Positions 19,217 to 26,838 of a DNA stretch of 64,000 nt are shown here, in pieces. The stretch comes from Sulfitobacter sp. W027 (GTDB lineage Bacteria; Pseudomonadota; Alphaproteobacteria; Rhodobacterales; Rhodobacteraceae): positions 2,449,001-2,513,000 of the forward strand of contig NZ_CP083564.1 of assembly GCF_025143985.1 (NCBI RefSeq), given 5' to 3'. A model generated the notes under the pieces. It had not been told where the DNA came from and made no database searches. It worked only from the letters and a program-made list of their open reading frames with translations. A program made the translations under genes and the position numbers. The first letter of the stretch is position 1. Each line of letters starts with the position of its first letter.

Positions 19217-19609
19217 ATGAAAATTGAACCTAAATCCGCCTTCGTTGAAGAGAAGTCACATGTGCCTTCTCCTGAACCGATCCTTCTCTTCATCTCCGCG
19301 CATCACGAAGGGCTGTGGTATGCAGCACAACGCTTGGGAGGTCGCGAAACCGCCCGGCTGGTCGACCGGTGCGTCGAACTCCTTTTGCACGACCGCTGCC
19401 TGACGCGGCGCACGCGGATAATGCTGAAGCAGATCCTGGATGTTCTCACTCTGGAGAACGTCGACGATCCCGCACTTCCATACATGGAACACTTCGCAGC
19501 GATCGACCCACTCGACCCCGTCGTGGAGGAAATTTGCCTGCTGTCAGACGGTTTGCGTCATGCATTCGAATGCTCAAGTGCGAGCACCATCGGTCAAGGT
19601 AAGGCGTAG
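19217..19609 (+). CDS. Island protein of unknown function (130 aa)
   Basis: I do not recognise this protein. It is 130 residues, mostly helical by eye, acidic in the second half, with no signal peptide, membrane segment or known motif. The middle (ETARLVDRCVELLLHDRCL) is a likely amphipathic helix. CCGGAG is placed seven bases before the ATG, which supports translation. It is first in a row of three small plus-strand genes between the DUF3987 gene and the integrase, separated by hairpins. It may be a regulatory or element-maintenance protein, but this is only position-based. Confidence 0.6.
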   Translation: MKIEPKSAFVEEKSHVPSPEPILLFISAHHEGLWYAAQRLGGRETARLVDRCVELLLHDRCLTRRTRIMLKQILDVLTLENVDDPALPYMEHFAAIDPLDPVVEEICLLSDGLRHAFECSSASTIGQGKA

Positions 19610-19629
19610 CCTTCAGTGATGGCCCTGAC

Positions 19630-19654
19630 ATCGCCGACGATACTCGTCGGCGAT
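19630..19654. repeat. Strong hairpin between small island genes
   Basis: An 11-bp perfect stem (19630-19640 with 19644-19654) is closed by a 3-base loop. No T-run follows, so termination is uncertain. It is placed between the first and second small genes and may stabilise or attenuate the transcript. Confidence 0.6.
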
Positions 19655-19715
19655 CTTGACGGCACAAGGCCATAGTCCGGCCAATCGGTCGGCCCTTCGT
19701 GCCCGGAGAAAAACC

Positions 19716-20024
19716 ATGAACAAGACGGTCGATTCTGAGCCCGTGCTTCTCGCCGCGCTCGACGCCAAGGACTTCCTGCGGCGCCATGGGAACAGCCTCA
19801 CCGAACTGCTGGACCTTGTCGCCGGTGTGGAGGGCGTCGATGCCTATTGCACCGCCGACCGCCTGCTGGATCGCCTCAATCCTGACACTCTTCGGGTGGG
19901 AAAAGCACTTCGGGAGATGCGGGATCTACTCGCCGAAGCCGACGCGCTGAACGGCCAGTTCGGGGCATCACTCCGTTGGCACGGTGCGCGACTCAACGAT
20001 CTCGCTACGCGTTTGCCGGGATAA
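19716..20024 (+). CDS. Island protein of unknown function (102 aa)
   Basis: This is an unrecognised 102-residue protein. It is charged and helical, with VLLAALDAKDFLRRHGNSLT and a later LREMRDLLAEADALNG, and could form a short coiled coil. I choose the ATG at 19716 because CCGGAGAAAA lies just upstream; an in-frame ATG at 19656 has no such signal and lies close to the preceding hairpin. There is no secretion or membrane signal. It lies in the same orientation as its two neighbours and is bracketed by hairpins. Confidence 0.6.
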   Translation: MNKTVDSEPVLLAALDAKDFLRRHGNSLTELLDLVAGVEGVDAYCTADRLLDRLNPDTLRVGKALREMRDLLAEADALNGQFGASLRWHGARLNDLATRLPG

Positions 20025-20030
20025 ACGATG

Positions 20031-20102
20031 GGTCCTGATCGAAAGCAAATCAGGACCAACTGGCCGCTCGGGTCGAAGGGGTAAAACCCAGCCTCGAGCG
20101 GC
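20031..20102. repeat. Two consecutive hairpins between small island genes
   Basis: The first hairpin pairs GGTCCTGAT (20031-20039) with ATCAGGACC (20049-20057). The second pairs GCCGCTCG (20063-20070) with CGAGCGGC (20095-20102), with an extra GGGT/ACCC pairing inside. Only a weak T-rich stretch follows the second, so this may be a weak terminator or a structured leader for the next gene. Confidence 0.6.
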
Positions 20103-20120
20103 TTATTCTGACGAAATACC

Positions 20121-20438
20121 ATGGCGGAGGATGCCCTCATCGAAATCGCCTTCCGAAAGATTATCCTAACCCAGGATCTCGAAACCCGGCGGCTGGAAGC
20201 CTACTATGGACGACTGCTTCTCTGGTCCAAAATGCCGACGGAGCCGGGCAGCCCCGAGGAAGCCGTCGAATTCTACACCTGCACCCTGATCGCCCTTCTG
20301 ATGGGTTTGGAACGAGCCTCCAATCACCAACGGATGGTCTTCCTCGCGGAAGCTGATGGTGTTTCCGAGGTGAAGCGCGCCAGGGCCCGAACCGGATGGT
20401 TGGGCTGTTATCCCAATGGAGACCGGGGAGCCGGTTGA
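20121..20438 (+). CDS. Island protein of unknown function (105 aa)
   Basis: This is an unrecognised 105-residue protein, helical in its first two thirds with RKIILTQDLETRRLEAYYGR and a hydrophobic stretch FYTCTLIALLMGLERASNH. There is no clear ribosome binding site before the ATG at 20121, so the start is uncertain. It converges on the integrase gene, whose stop lies 41 bases away. It is kept because it continues the row of small plus-strand genes and has sensible codon use; it could also be spurious. Confidence 0.45.
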   Translation: MAEDALIEIAFRKIILTQDLETRRLEAYYGRLLLWSKMPTEPGSPEEAVEFYTCTLIALLMGLERASNHQRMVFLAEADGVSEVKRARARTGWLGCYPNGDRGAG

Positions 20439-20478
20439 GGTCGGATGCCATCCTCCCGCCGGCCGCCATGCCAGCTCG

Positions 20479-22809
20479 TTACACCACGATGCGCAGGTGG
20501 CTACCCTGGGCCGGGGTTTCGGCACCAGCCCTCAGCGTATCGAAGGGCCGCCGGATCATCGAGATGTCGACCACAACCGACTTCATGCGCTCTGCAAGCT
20601 TCTCAATCCCGAGGTTCTGTCCGTAGTGACGATCACCCTCGTCGGTATAGGTATGTCCCATCAGGCGGCAACGGATCGCGTCAGATTTGTCGTCGCCGAG
20701 CAGGTCATGATGGAACGTCGTGCGCAGAGCGTGGAAATCCAGGCCGGGCCAGTAGCACTCATTGGTCCGCCGGTAGTATCCGAAGTTCTTGCTGAAGTTC
20801 GCCGAAAACGTGCCCTTCTGCTTCCCGCGGTTCAGGAACGGGAAGAGCCGGATGCGATCCTGCTTCTTGCGCAGGGCAACCAACTTCAGCAATCCAAGTT
20901 CGATCAGCTGCGGGTGGATGGGAAGCGTCCGCTCGCTGCTGAGGGTCTTCACACCGTTGATGATGGTGTTCTGGATGCGCAGATAAGGGATGCCTTTGTC
21001 CGTGCCGAAGTCGTCTGGTCCGAGCTGAAGGATCTCTTCCATGCGCATTCCCTGATGCCGCGCGATCAGTGGTGCCCAGAACAGGGGATCTCCCACATCT
21101 TCAAGATGCTCCTGGTAGATACGCGAGCCCCACAGATGGTAGATGCGGTCGTCCCAAGCTTCTCGTTTGCGCTGGCCTTCGGATTTTTTCAGGGCCACTT
21201 CTTCATCGTTGGACCACGTGCAGATGGCGAAAGGATCATTGTCGATCAGTTGCATATCCCACAACATTTCGCCAATGGCGCGCAGCACACGTCCATGCTT
21301 GACGTAGGTGGCAACCGTGATGCGCGGTTTGTGGCCCTTTAGTCGCATCTTGTCGATTTCCTCGGCCCCGGCGCCTCGGGCTTCTGCGGCCTGAATATCT
21401 TTCTCCAATTGCGCTTCAGCAGCAACCGCCTTCTCGATACGCTCGATCAGGCTGTATTTGGCCCGATCCTTCGAAGAGCGCGCATGATTTGCCGGGACGG
21501 CCCAGAAACGCTCGAGGGCATCATTGACGTCTTCGAAGCAGATCTCGTCTACAGGCACATCTCCGATTACGGACGGCCAGAAACCCCGTGCAAGCCGATA
21601 TTTGTTCCGGTGATCTTCACAAAGACGCTCCTCCAGGGTCACGTTTCTGTCCTGTTCCAAAATCTTTTTCTTCCGCTTCTGCTGCTTCGAAAACGGGGCT
21701 TTGTAACCCCAACTCAAAACTTCAAAATAGAGCTCGATCGCTTCGACGAGCGTGATGCCGCGCTGTTTCTTGAGGGCTTCGCGCGATCCTTTCGACAGAA
21801 GGCTCTTGTCGACCAGGATGCGTGGCGGCCGCGCGATGATGCGGGCCTGCTGCCAGCGGGTCTCGTCACAATTCGCGGGCTGTTCGAGACCTGCCGGTAT
21901 GATGATGGGCGTCAGGAAGGTCGAGTTCGCGAGCGGTCCGCGTGCTTTGGCAGATGCCATTTCGTGCAACGGGGCCGGTTCCGAAGACGCGGGTGAGGAA
22001 GCCTGTTCCTGCGGAGCAGCGGGCGCTGCACTTTGCGGCGCAGTAGCCTGTGCTTGCTCCTCGGTCACCGATACCGCGGGCATAACGATCGGCGTCGGGT
22101 TCGACGCGGCGAAGGTCGCCGGAGCGATGCTCGAAGCAGGTTGCGTTGAAACTTGCGCCGCCAAGCCACTCGCGGGCGCGCTTACGGCACGACGGAAGAA
22201 CACCGTAGGCTGTTCGTAGACACCCTGTTGCCGACGGGCGCGTTCTTGGCTGATGTCGAGAAGGACCTTGGTGGCGTCGTAAGCGAGCGTCACCCAGTCC
22301 TTGTCGTCTTCATCGAGGGTAATGCCGAGTTGACCGGCAACATGACGAAGCGGATTCCGTGCCACTTCTCGGTTGCCGCAGTAGAGCGCCTGTCGAAGCG
22401 TGTGCTGGAGCACCTCCTCGCGGCGGAGATCCATGGCGGCGAGCTCGGAACTGCGGGGGGCGGCAGTGGCACGGGCACGTTCGAAGGCCTCGATCTCGAA
22501 GCGAACGAGGGATTCCAAAATCCAAGCCTTCGTTTCCAGTGTCATTTCCATCGTCATCTCCGCTTCTGCGGCGAAGACCAGATCGCTCATCTCGGTGAGA
22601 CGACGGGCCAGGATCTTCGCGTCGCGGAGGACGTGGGTGCGCAGCGAGAAGCAGAGGGACGATTTTTTCGATGGGGTGCAGATCTTCTTTTCGGCCTCGA
22701 CGGATCGAGAGTTACACCGGTCCTTACGGGACCGGGGCAGACGTCTGCGCCAGAAGAAGCTTGAACAGCGGAGCTCGAGGTGGGGTGGAAAGTTGCGATT
22801 TCGGGGCAT
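20479..22809 (-). CDS. Large site-specific integrase (DUF6538-type N-terminus), tRNA-side
   Basis: This 776-residue tyrosine recombinase is the likely integrase of the island, as it lies next to attR and tRNA-Asn. The N-terminus has FFWRRRLPRSRKDRC and SLRTHVLRDAKILARRL, like the DUF6538 head of many alphaproteobacterial integrases. A long Ala/Pro/Gln/Ser-rich linker (about 220-300) follows, then a core-binding part. The catalytic residues read Arg589 (HQGMRMEEI), His693-x-x-Arg696 (HALR), His719 (RLMGHTYTDEG) and Tyr729 (DRHYGQN). AGGAGGG lies seven bases before the ATG. Four TGTGCAC repeats begin immediately upstream of that site, which suggests autoregulation or arm binding. Confidence 0.93.
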   Translation of the reverse strand: MPRNRNFPPHLELRCSSFFWRRRLPRSRKDRCNSRSVEAEKKICTPSKKSSLCFSLRTHVLRDAKILARRLTEMSDLVFAAEAEMTMEMTLETKAWILESLVRFEIEAFERARATAAPRSSELAAMDLRREEVLQHTLRQALYCGNREVARNPLRHVAGQLGITLDEDDKDWVTLAYDATKVLLDISQERARRQQGVYEQPTVFFRRAVSAPASGLAAQVSTQPASSIAPATFAASNPTPIVMPAVSVTEEQAQATAPQSAAPAAPQEQASSPASSEPAPLHEMASAKARGPLANSTFLTPIIIPAGLEQPANCDETRWQQARIIARPPRILVDKSLLSKGSREALKKQRGITLVEAIELYFEVLSWGYKAPFSKQQKRKKKILEQDRNVTLEERLCEDHRNKYRLARGFWPSVIGDVPVDEICFEDVNDALERFWAVPANHARSSKDRAKYSLIERIEKAVAAEAQLEKDIQAAEARGAGAEEIDKMRLKGHKPRITVATYVKHGRVLRAIGEMLWDMQLIDNDPFAICTWSNDEEVALKKSEGQRKREAWDDRIYHLWGSRIYQEHLEDVGDPLFWAPLIARHQGMRMEEILQLGPDDFGTDKGIPYLRIQNTIINGVKTLSSERTLPIHPQLIELGLLKLVALRKKQDRIRLFPFLNRGKQKGTFSANFSKNFGYYRRTNECYWPGLDFHALRTTFHHDLLGDDKSDAIRCRLMGHTYTDEGDRHYGQNLGIEKLAERMKSVVVDISMIRRPFDTLRAGAETPAQGSHLRIVV

Positions 22810-22822
22810 GCAAATGCCCTCC

Positions 22823-22864
22823 TGTGCACACGTTGTGCACCGCCGTGTGCACCAGATTGTGCAC
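22823..22864. promoter_or_regulatory. Four TGTGCAC heptamers at 11-12 bp spacing
   Basis: Exact TGTGCAC copies begin at 22823, 22834, 22846 and 22858, about one helical turn apart, so one face of the DNA would carry all four. They fill the region between the integrase ribosome binding site and attR. They are candidates for integrase arm-type sites or for a repressor operator of the integrase gene. A matching copy lies near attL at 7621. Confidence 0.8.
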
Positions 22865-22922
22865 CTCGTCGTCGAGCTTCGATTCCGAAGCGGGAAATCG
22901 CAATGATTTCAGAAGGTAGCTG

Positions 22923-22945
22923 GGAAATTGGCTCCGGCGGTAGGG
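22923..22945 (+). repeat. attR, right 23-bp direct repeat overlapping tRNA-Asn
   Basis: This stretch is identical to 7504-7526. Its last 17 bases are the 3' end of tRNA-Asn including the encoded CCA, and 6 bases lie beyond the tRNA. The tRNA is left intact. Confidence 0.9.
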
Positions 22946-23003
22946 ATCGAACCTACGACCAATTGATTAACAGTCAACTGCTCTACCGCTGAGCTACGCC
23001 GGA
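22929..23003 (-). tRNA. tRNA-Asn (anticodon GTT)
   Basis: The reverse strand folds as a 75-base tRNA: acceptor TCCGGCG/CGCCGGA, D-loop with AGCTCAGCGGTAGAGCA, anticodon loop CTGTTAA with GTT, T-arm GTAGGTTCGATCCCTACC, discriminator G and an encoded CCA. It is the integration target of the island. Confidence 0.97.
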
Positions 23004-23270
23004 ATGCCTATGTCTGTCTGATGGGCAACACCACCGGACAGCGGCTCTTTAGCGTGGGCGGTCCGGGGTGCGCAAGAGCAATTGGCGCTTAATCTCGAAT
23101 TTTTTTCGATTACCTGCATCCGCCTGTGAAAGTGACTATCGACACAGACGTCTAGCGATCACAGCTGTGTGACAATCGCCCCTTCTCGGCCCTTCACGCT
23201 GGACGGGTGCTGCGGACTGGGGTTGATACTTTCGCAGCTACCGCAACCTTACGTTATGAAAAGGAAAACC
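23004..23270. other. Spacer between tRNA-Asn and doxX-like gene
   Basis: This 267-base spacer should hold the tRNA promoter on the minus strand and the promoter of the DoxX-family gene on the plus strand. No gene or strong repeat is seen. Confidence 0.35.
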
Positions 23271-23660
23271 ATGACCTTCCTCACCCCTTACCAACCGCAG
23301 ATATTATCGATCTTCCGCATCATGTCGGGCCTGTTGCTGCTGCAACATGGCACGACCAAGATCCTCGGCTTTCCGGCAAGTCAGATGAGCGGCGTGCCTA
23401 TCACCTCCATGGGTGGCATTGCAGGCGTCATTGAGCTGGTCTTCGGCATTCTGCTGGTGATCGGCCTCTTCTCGCGGTTGTCAGCCTTTATTCTTAGCGG
23501 TTTGACGGCTGCAGCCTATTTCATCGCGCATATGCCGCAGGGGTTCTATCCGCTGTTGAACGGCGGCGAATTGGCAGCGCTTTACAGCTTTGCCTTCCTT
23601 TACCTTGCCGCCGCAGGCCCCGGGCCATGGTCGGTTGATGCGATGCGTGACCAGAGCTGA
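23271..23660 (+). CDS. DoxX family membrane protein
   Basis: This 129-residue protein has four hydrophobic segments and the DoxX pattern FRIMSGLLLLQHGTTKILGF, followed by GGIAGVIELVFGILLVIGLFSR and AAAYFIAHMPQGFYPLLNGGE. DoxX proteins are inner-membrane proteins, some of them subunits of terminal oxidases or of redox and stress-linked complexes, but most, including this one, have no assigned role. I choose the ATG at 23271, with AAAGGA upstream, over in-frame starts farther upstream. It converges on ggt. Confidence 0.88.
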   Translation: MTFLTPYQPQILSIFRIMSGLLLLQHGTTKILGFPASQMSGVPITSMGGIAGVIELVFGILLVIGLFSRLSAFILSGLTAAAYFIAHMPQGFYPLLNGGELAALYSFAFLYLAAAGPGPWSVDAMRDQS

Positions 23661-23727
23661 GGCCGGATATGAAAAAGGCATGGCCCGTTGTGGGCCATGC
23701 CGATCGCCTAAGAACATTCTGTACGGC

Positions 23728-25314
23728 TCAGAAACCCGCAGCCTGCCCGTCTTTGCGTGGATCGGACCCGGCGGCGTATCCGCCCTCGGGCAAACGCTGC
23801 ACCAATTGTGCCCCGCCAAAGCCAAAAGCGTTATCAGGCGCTTCTACATGGACGACATGGCCCAGATCGCGCAGCCCTTGCAAAAGCTCGGGAGCCATCG
23901 CCGGTTCGCAAGCAACCTCCAACCCCGAAAGAATACGCCAGCGCGGCGCGTCGGCGGCGACCTGAACGTCCTGCCCCCAAAGCTGCGTGCGCAGCAGAAG
24001 TTGCATATGGCCCTGTGCCTGAATCGGGCCGCCCATCATGCCGTAGGCCATCAGCGGTTGGCCGTCCTTCATCGCGAAACCGGGGATGATCGTATGGAAG
24101 GGCCGCTTGCCCCCCGCCACGATATTCTGATGCCCCGGCTCGGTGGTAAAACCAAAGCCACGGTTTTGCATCGACACCCCCGTCCCCGGCACCACCACGC
24201 CCGAGCCGAAGCCCGCGTAGTTCGACTGGATGAAACTGACCATCATGCCGGAAGCATCGGCAGTACTCATCAAGACGGTTCCGCCCTGTTTCGGCGCGCC
24301 TGCACCGAAATCTTGCGCCTTTTCGGTTGAGATCAACGTCGCCCGGGATTTGAGATAGGTCGGATCAAGCAGTGCCTTTTCATCCACCTCAGTCATGGCA
24401 GAGCGGTCGGCGACATAGGCGTGCAAATCGCTATAGGCCAACTTGCAGGCCTCGATCTGCAGATGCACCGCCATCAGATCATCAGCGCCGTGATCCCGAA
24501 TATCGCTATGCTCCAGAATGCCGAGCGCCATGAGCGCGGCGATGCCCTGCCCGTTTGGCGGAATCTCATGCAGTTCCACGTCGTCGAAACTCTGGCTGAT
24601 TGTACCGCACCATTCCGGCTTGTTGGCCGCCAGATCCTCCATGGTCATCGCGCCGCCATTGGCCTTGGCATGGGCGACGATCTCTTCGGCGATCTCCCCT
24701 TCATAAAAGGCGCGGCCATTGGTTTGCGCGATCAGACGCAGGGTGCGCGCAGCACCGGGATTGCGGAACCGCTCGCCCGCTTTCGGGGCGCGGCCCTCGG
24801 GGAGGAAGGTTTCGGCAAAGCCCGGCTGCTTGCCCAGAACCTCGGCCCCACGGGCCCAGAGCGTCGCGATGGTGGGCGAGACGAGAAAACCCTCTTCGGC
24901 ATAGCGGATCGCCGGGGCCAGCACGGTCGCCAGATCCAGCTTGCCGAACTTCTCCATCAACTCAACCCAAGCGCTGACCGCCCCCGGCACCGTGACACTC
25001 TCCCAGCCATGTTCGACCATGCCATCGGGGAAACGCTCAGGCGACCAGGCCGCCGGGGCGCGGCCCGAGGCATTCAGCCCGTGCAGCTTCTCCCCGTCCC
25101 ACAGGATACAGAAGGCGTCAGAGCCCAACCCATTGCCCGTCGGCTCCACCACCGTCAGCGCCGCAGCGGTCGCAATCGCCGCATCCACCGCATTGCCCCC
25201 CTGCTGCATCATCAAAAGACCGGCCTGCGTCGCAAGCGGCTGGGACGTGGCGACGACATTATCGGCAACCACGGGGGATCGGTGGGACGGGTAAATTGGA
25301 TCGTGACGAAGCAT
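23728..25314 (-). CDS. ggt: Gamma-glutamyltransferase family protein
   Basis: This 528-residue protein belongs to the gamma-glutamyltranspeptidase family of Ntn hydrolases, which cleave gamma-glutamyl bonds such as in glutathione, and self-process before a threonine. The nucleophile region KQGGTVLMSTADASGMMVSF and the following NYAGFGSGVVVPGTG are present, and NGLGSDAFCILWDG sits near the N-terminus. I choose the ATG at 25314, with AAAGGAC upstream; an in-frame ATG at 25407 would add 31 residues that do not resemble the family. No Sec signal is obvious with this start, as in the YwrD-like cytoplasmic group. Confidence 0.92.
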   Translation of the reverse strand: MLRHDPIYPSHRSPVVADNVVATSQPLATQAGLLMMQQGGNAVDAAIATAAALTVVEPTGNGLGSDAFCILWDGEKLHGLNASGRAPAAWSPERFPDGMVEHGWESVTVPGAVSAWVELMEKFGKLDLATVLAPAIRYAEEGFLVSPTIATLWARGAEVLGKQPGFAETFLPEGRAPKAGERFRNPGAARTLRLIAQTNGRAFYEGEIAEEIVAHAKANGGAMTMEDLAANKPEWCGTISQSFDDVELHEIPPNGQGIAALMALGILEHSDIRDHGADDLMAVHLQIEACKLAYSDLHAYVADRSAMTEVDEKALLDPTYLKSRATLISTEKAQDFGAGAPKQGGTVLMSTADASGMMVSFIQSNYAGFGSGVVVPGTGVSMQNRGFGFTTEPGHQNIVAGGKRPFHTIIPGFAMKDGQPLMAYGMMGGPIQAQGHMQLLLRTQLWGQDVQVAADAPRWRILSGLEVACEPAMAPELLQGLRDLGHVVHVEAPDNAFGFGGAQLVQRLPEGGYAAGSDPRKDGQAAGF

Positions 25315-25923
25315 AGCTGTCCTTTGCTTGGGTAAGGCCAGCGGCGCGGTCAAACCGGCCGCCTGCGGCATTGCCGGCAAACTGAACGCGAATGCATCTG
25401 CATGCAACTGCTCAGCGGGATAATTCCGTGACAGTTGGTTTTGGAAGTCAGGAGTAGGGCCGAAGGTTTTAGCCCGGCCTGCCGCCCCGCTTACGGGCGT
25501 TTAGGCGCAGAACTGTTCTGTGATGCCTAAAGCTTCGTTCGCAATGAGATGGGGTGAAGACCATGACCCAGATCGCCCAAAGGCGGCTATCTTTCCGATA
25601 TTGCCATGCCCTTGCACAAAGCGACTGATCGGCATCTGCGAAGATGCAATTGTGAAGGACGCGAGACCAGTCTCGAACATTAACCCACATCTGGAACCTT
25701 CCTTTCGCATGGCGCCAAGACATTTCGATGCCTTTGAAGCCTAGGATTTGGTCCCCCCGATGGTTTGCATGCTGGCCTAGAATTCTGCCGAGAATAAGGC
25801 GGAGGGGAGCTTAAACCATGCGGTGCGAACATTAAGGCTTCGCGTAACAGGCGTACGGTGGGTGGAATTGGGATTGATGACAGGCCGGAACGCAGGGCAA
25901 GACGCCGAGGTTTAAGGCGGGTA
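25315..25923. other. Gap between ggt and tRNA-Ser
   Basis: No recognised gene lies in this 609-base stretch. Two overlapping minus-strand frames (25469-25723 and 25501-25710) are open but lack family resemblance and ribosome binding sites. The left edge should contain the ggt promoter. Confidence 0.35.
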
Positions 25924-26013
25924 TGGCGGAGACGAAGGGATTCGAACCCTCGAGACCCTTCCGGGCCTACTCCCTTAGCAGGGGAGCGCCTTCGACCACT
26001 CGGCCACGTCTCC
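25924..26013 (-). tRNA. tRNA-Ser (anticodon GCT)
   Basis: The reverse strand folds as a 90-base class II tRNA with acceptor GGAGACG/CGTCTCC, anticodon loop CTGCTAA with GCT, a long variable arm, T-arm GAGGGTTCGAATCCCTTC, and an encoded CCA. No repeat of its 3' end was noticed elsewhere in the window. Confidence 0.97.
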
Positions 26014-26447
26014 GTCGACCCGTTTAGAGAGGTCGCGCCCGAGTGACAAGGCGAAATTGGCCAGAAATTTCGCATTTTCTCCGGGTCCCGCTTGTCCGGC
26101 CCAACGGGTGCGGTTTTTCGGGTGTGGATAAGCTCAGGCTACGGTGCTGCTCTGCAGAAAGACGCCTCAGACGGGATGCAATTCGGTGCTGTTTTCCGGC
26201 AATCAAGCGCCCCTGTAGCAACTTACACGGGAGCGTGAATGACATGTGAAGCCCGGAAAAATCCATTCTATCCCCCTGTTATCATAGGATTTCAGACCCC
26301 AACCCTCGCTTTCATCACCCTTAGACACCCAAGCTTCCACTCAATCTCGCTGCAGAGCCGAAACTTTCCCACGCCGAGGGCCGTTACTTCACCACAAACG
26401 ATGACATCGCAATCATGCGAAATTAGACAAACCCGAAGGAACAGATA
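26014..26447. other. Spacer upstream of small secreted protein, no gene seen
   Basis: This 434-base spacer holds the tRNA-Ser promoter (minus strand) and the leader of the small secreted protein at 26448. I see no gene or structured RNA in it. Confidence 0.35.
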
Positions 26448-26750
26448 ATGAAACTTATTCTTACAACAGCCGCCGCCGCTTTGATCTCCACCGCCGCCGT
26501 TGCGGATAACTCCAGCCGCTACAACGACATCTTTCTGGACACATCGGCCTCTGTTGAAACAAACGACGTCTATGGCAACAATGACCGCATGCGGACCACA
26601 GGCGAGTCGACACGCGCCAATGACATCATGCTGAACACTGCCGACACAGCCAAGAACGATGACACGGTGCTGAGCACGCGCAACGCTCTGCGCAGCCCCG
26701 GTGAAGGTTATGTCTACGGTGGTTTCGGCCCCGGCAACGACAGCAAATAA
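26448..26750 (+). CDS. Small secreted protein of unknown function with imperfect repeats
   Basis: This 100-residue protein starts with a clear Sec signal peptide (MKLILTTAAAALISTAAVA, cleavage near residue 19). The mature part is polar and rich in Asn, Asp, Thr and Ser. It shows imperfect repeats of the type NDI-x-L-x-T: YNDIFLDTS, TNDVYGNND, ANDIMLNTA and KNDDTVLST. I know no family for it. GAAGGAACAG precedes the ATG and a strong terminator follows, so it is a single-gene unit. Export to the periplasm or outside is likely. Confidence 0.75.
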   Translation: MKLILTTAAAALISTAAVADNSSRYNDIFLDTSASVETNDVYGNNDRMRTTGESTRANDIMLNTADTAKNDDTVLSTRNALRSPGEGYVYGGFGPGNDSK

Positions 26751-26772
26751 GCTGTTAGCCTCCCAGCGAAAA

Positions 26773-26802
26773 AGCCCGGCAGCGCAGGCTGCCGGGCTTT
26801 TT
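26773..26802 (+). terminator. Intrinsic terminator of the small secreted protein gene
   Basis: An 11-bp perfect stem (26773-26783 with 26788-26798) with a GCAG loop is followed by TTTTT. It may also serve ychF on the other strand, since AAAAAG precedes the stem. Confidence 0.92.
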
Positions 26803-26838
26803 ATGGTCGTGGGCCCTGCGACCCACGCAAAAAGATAT

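Larger units (their letters stand above)
7504..22945. mobile_element. Genomic island integrated in the 3' end of tRNA-Asn
   Basis: The island is delimited by an identical 23-bp direct repeat at both ends. The right copy overlaps the last 17 bases of tRNA-Asn, which stays intact, and the integrase gene sits directly beside it. The contents are an AAA ATPase, a cytosine methyltransferase, a restriction endonuclease candidate, an HTH protein, two coupled tyrosine recombinases, a DUF3987 protein, three small unknown proteins and the tRNA-side integrase. No capsid, tail, relaxase or type IV secretion gene is visible, so it is not a complete prophage or self-transmissible ICE. It resembles a defence island or a phage-satellite-like element. 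Confidence 0.9.

Noticed and set aside
19217..20438. Small island genes considered as a toxin-antitoxin pair
   Set aside because: None shows a known toxin or antitoxin motif, and the genes do not overlap as such pairs usually do.
23590..24330. 246-codon plus-strand frame antisense to ggt
   Set aside because: It overlaps the certain ggt gene and has no start signal or motif.
25469..25723. Two overlapping minus-strand frames between ggt and tRNA-Ser
   Set aside because: Neither resembles a known protein or has a ribosome binding site, and the coding frame cannot be told apart.
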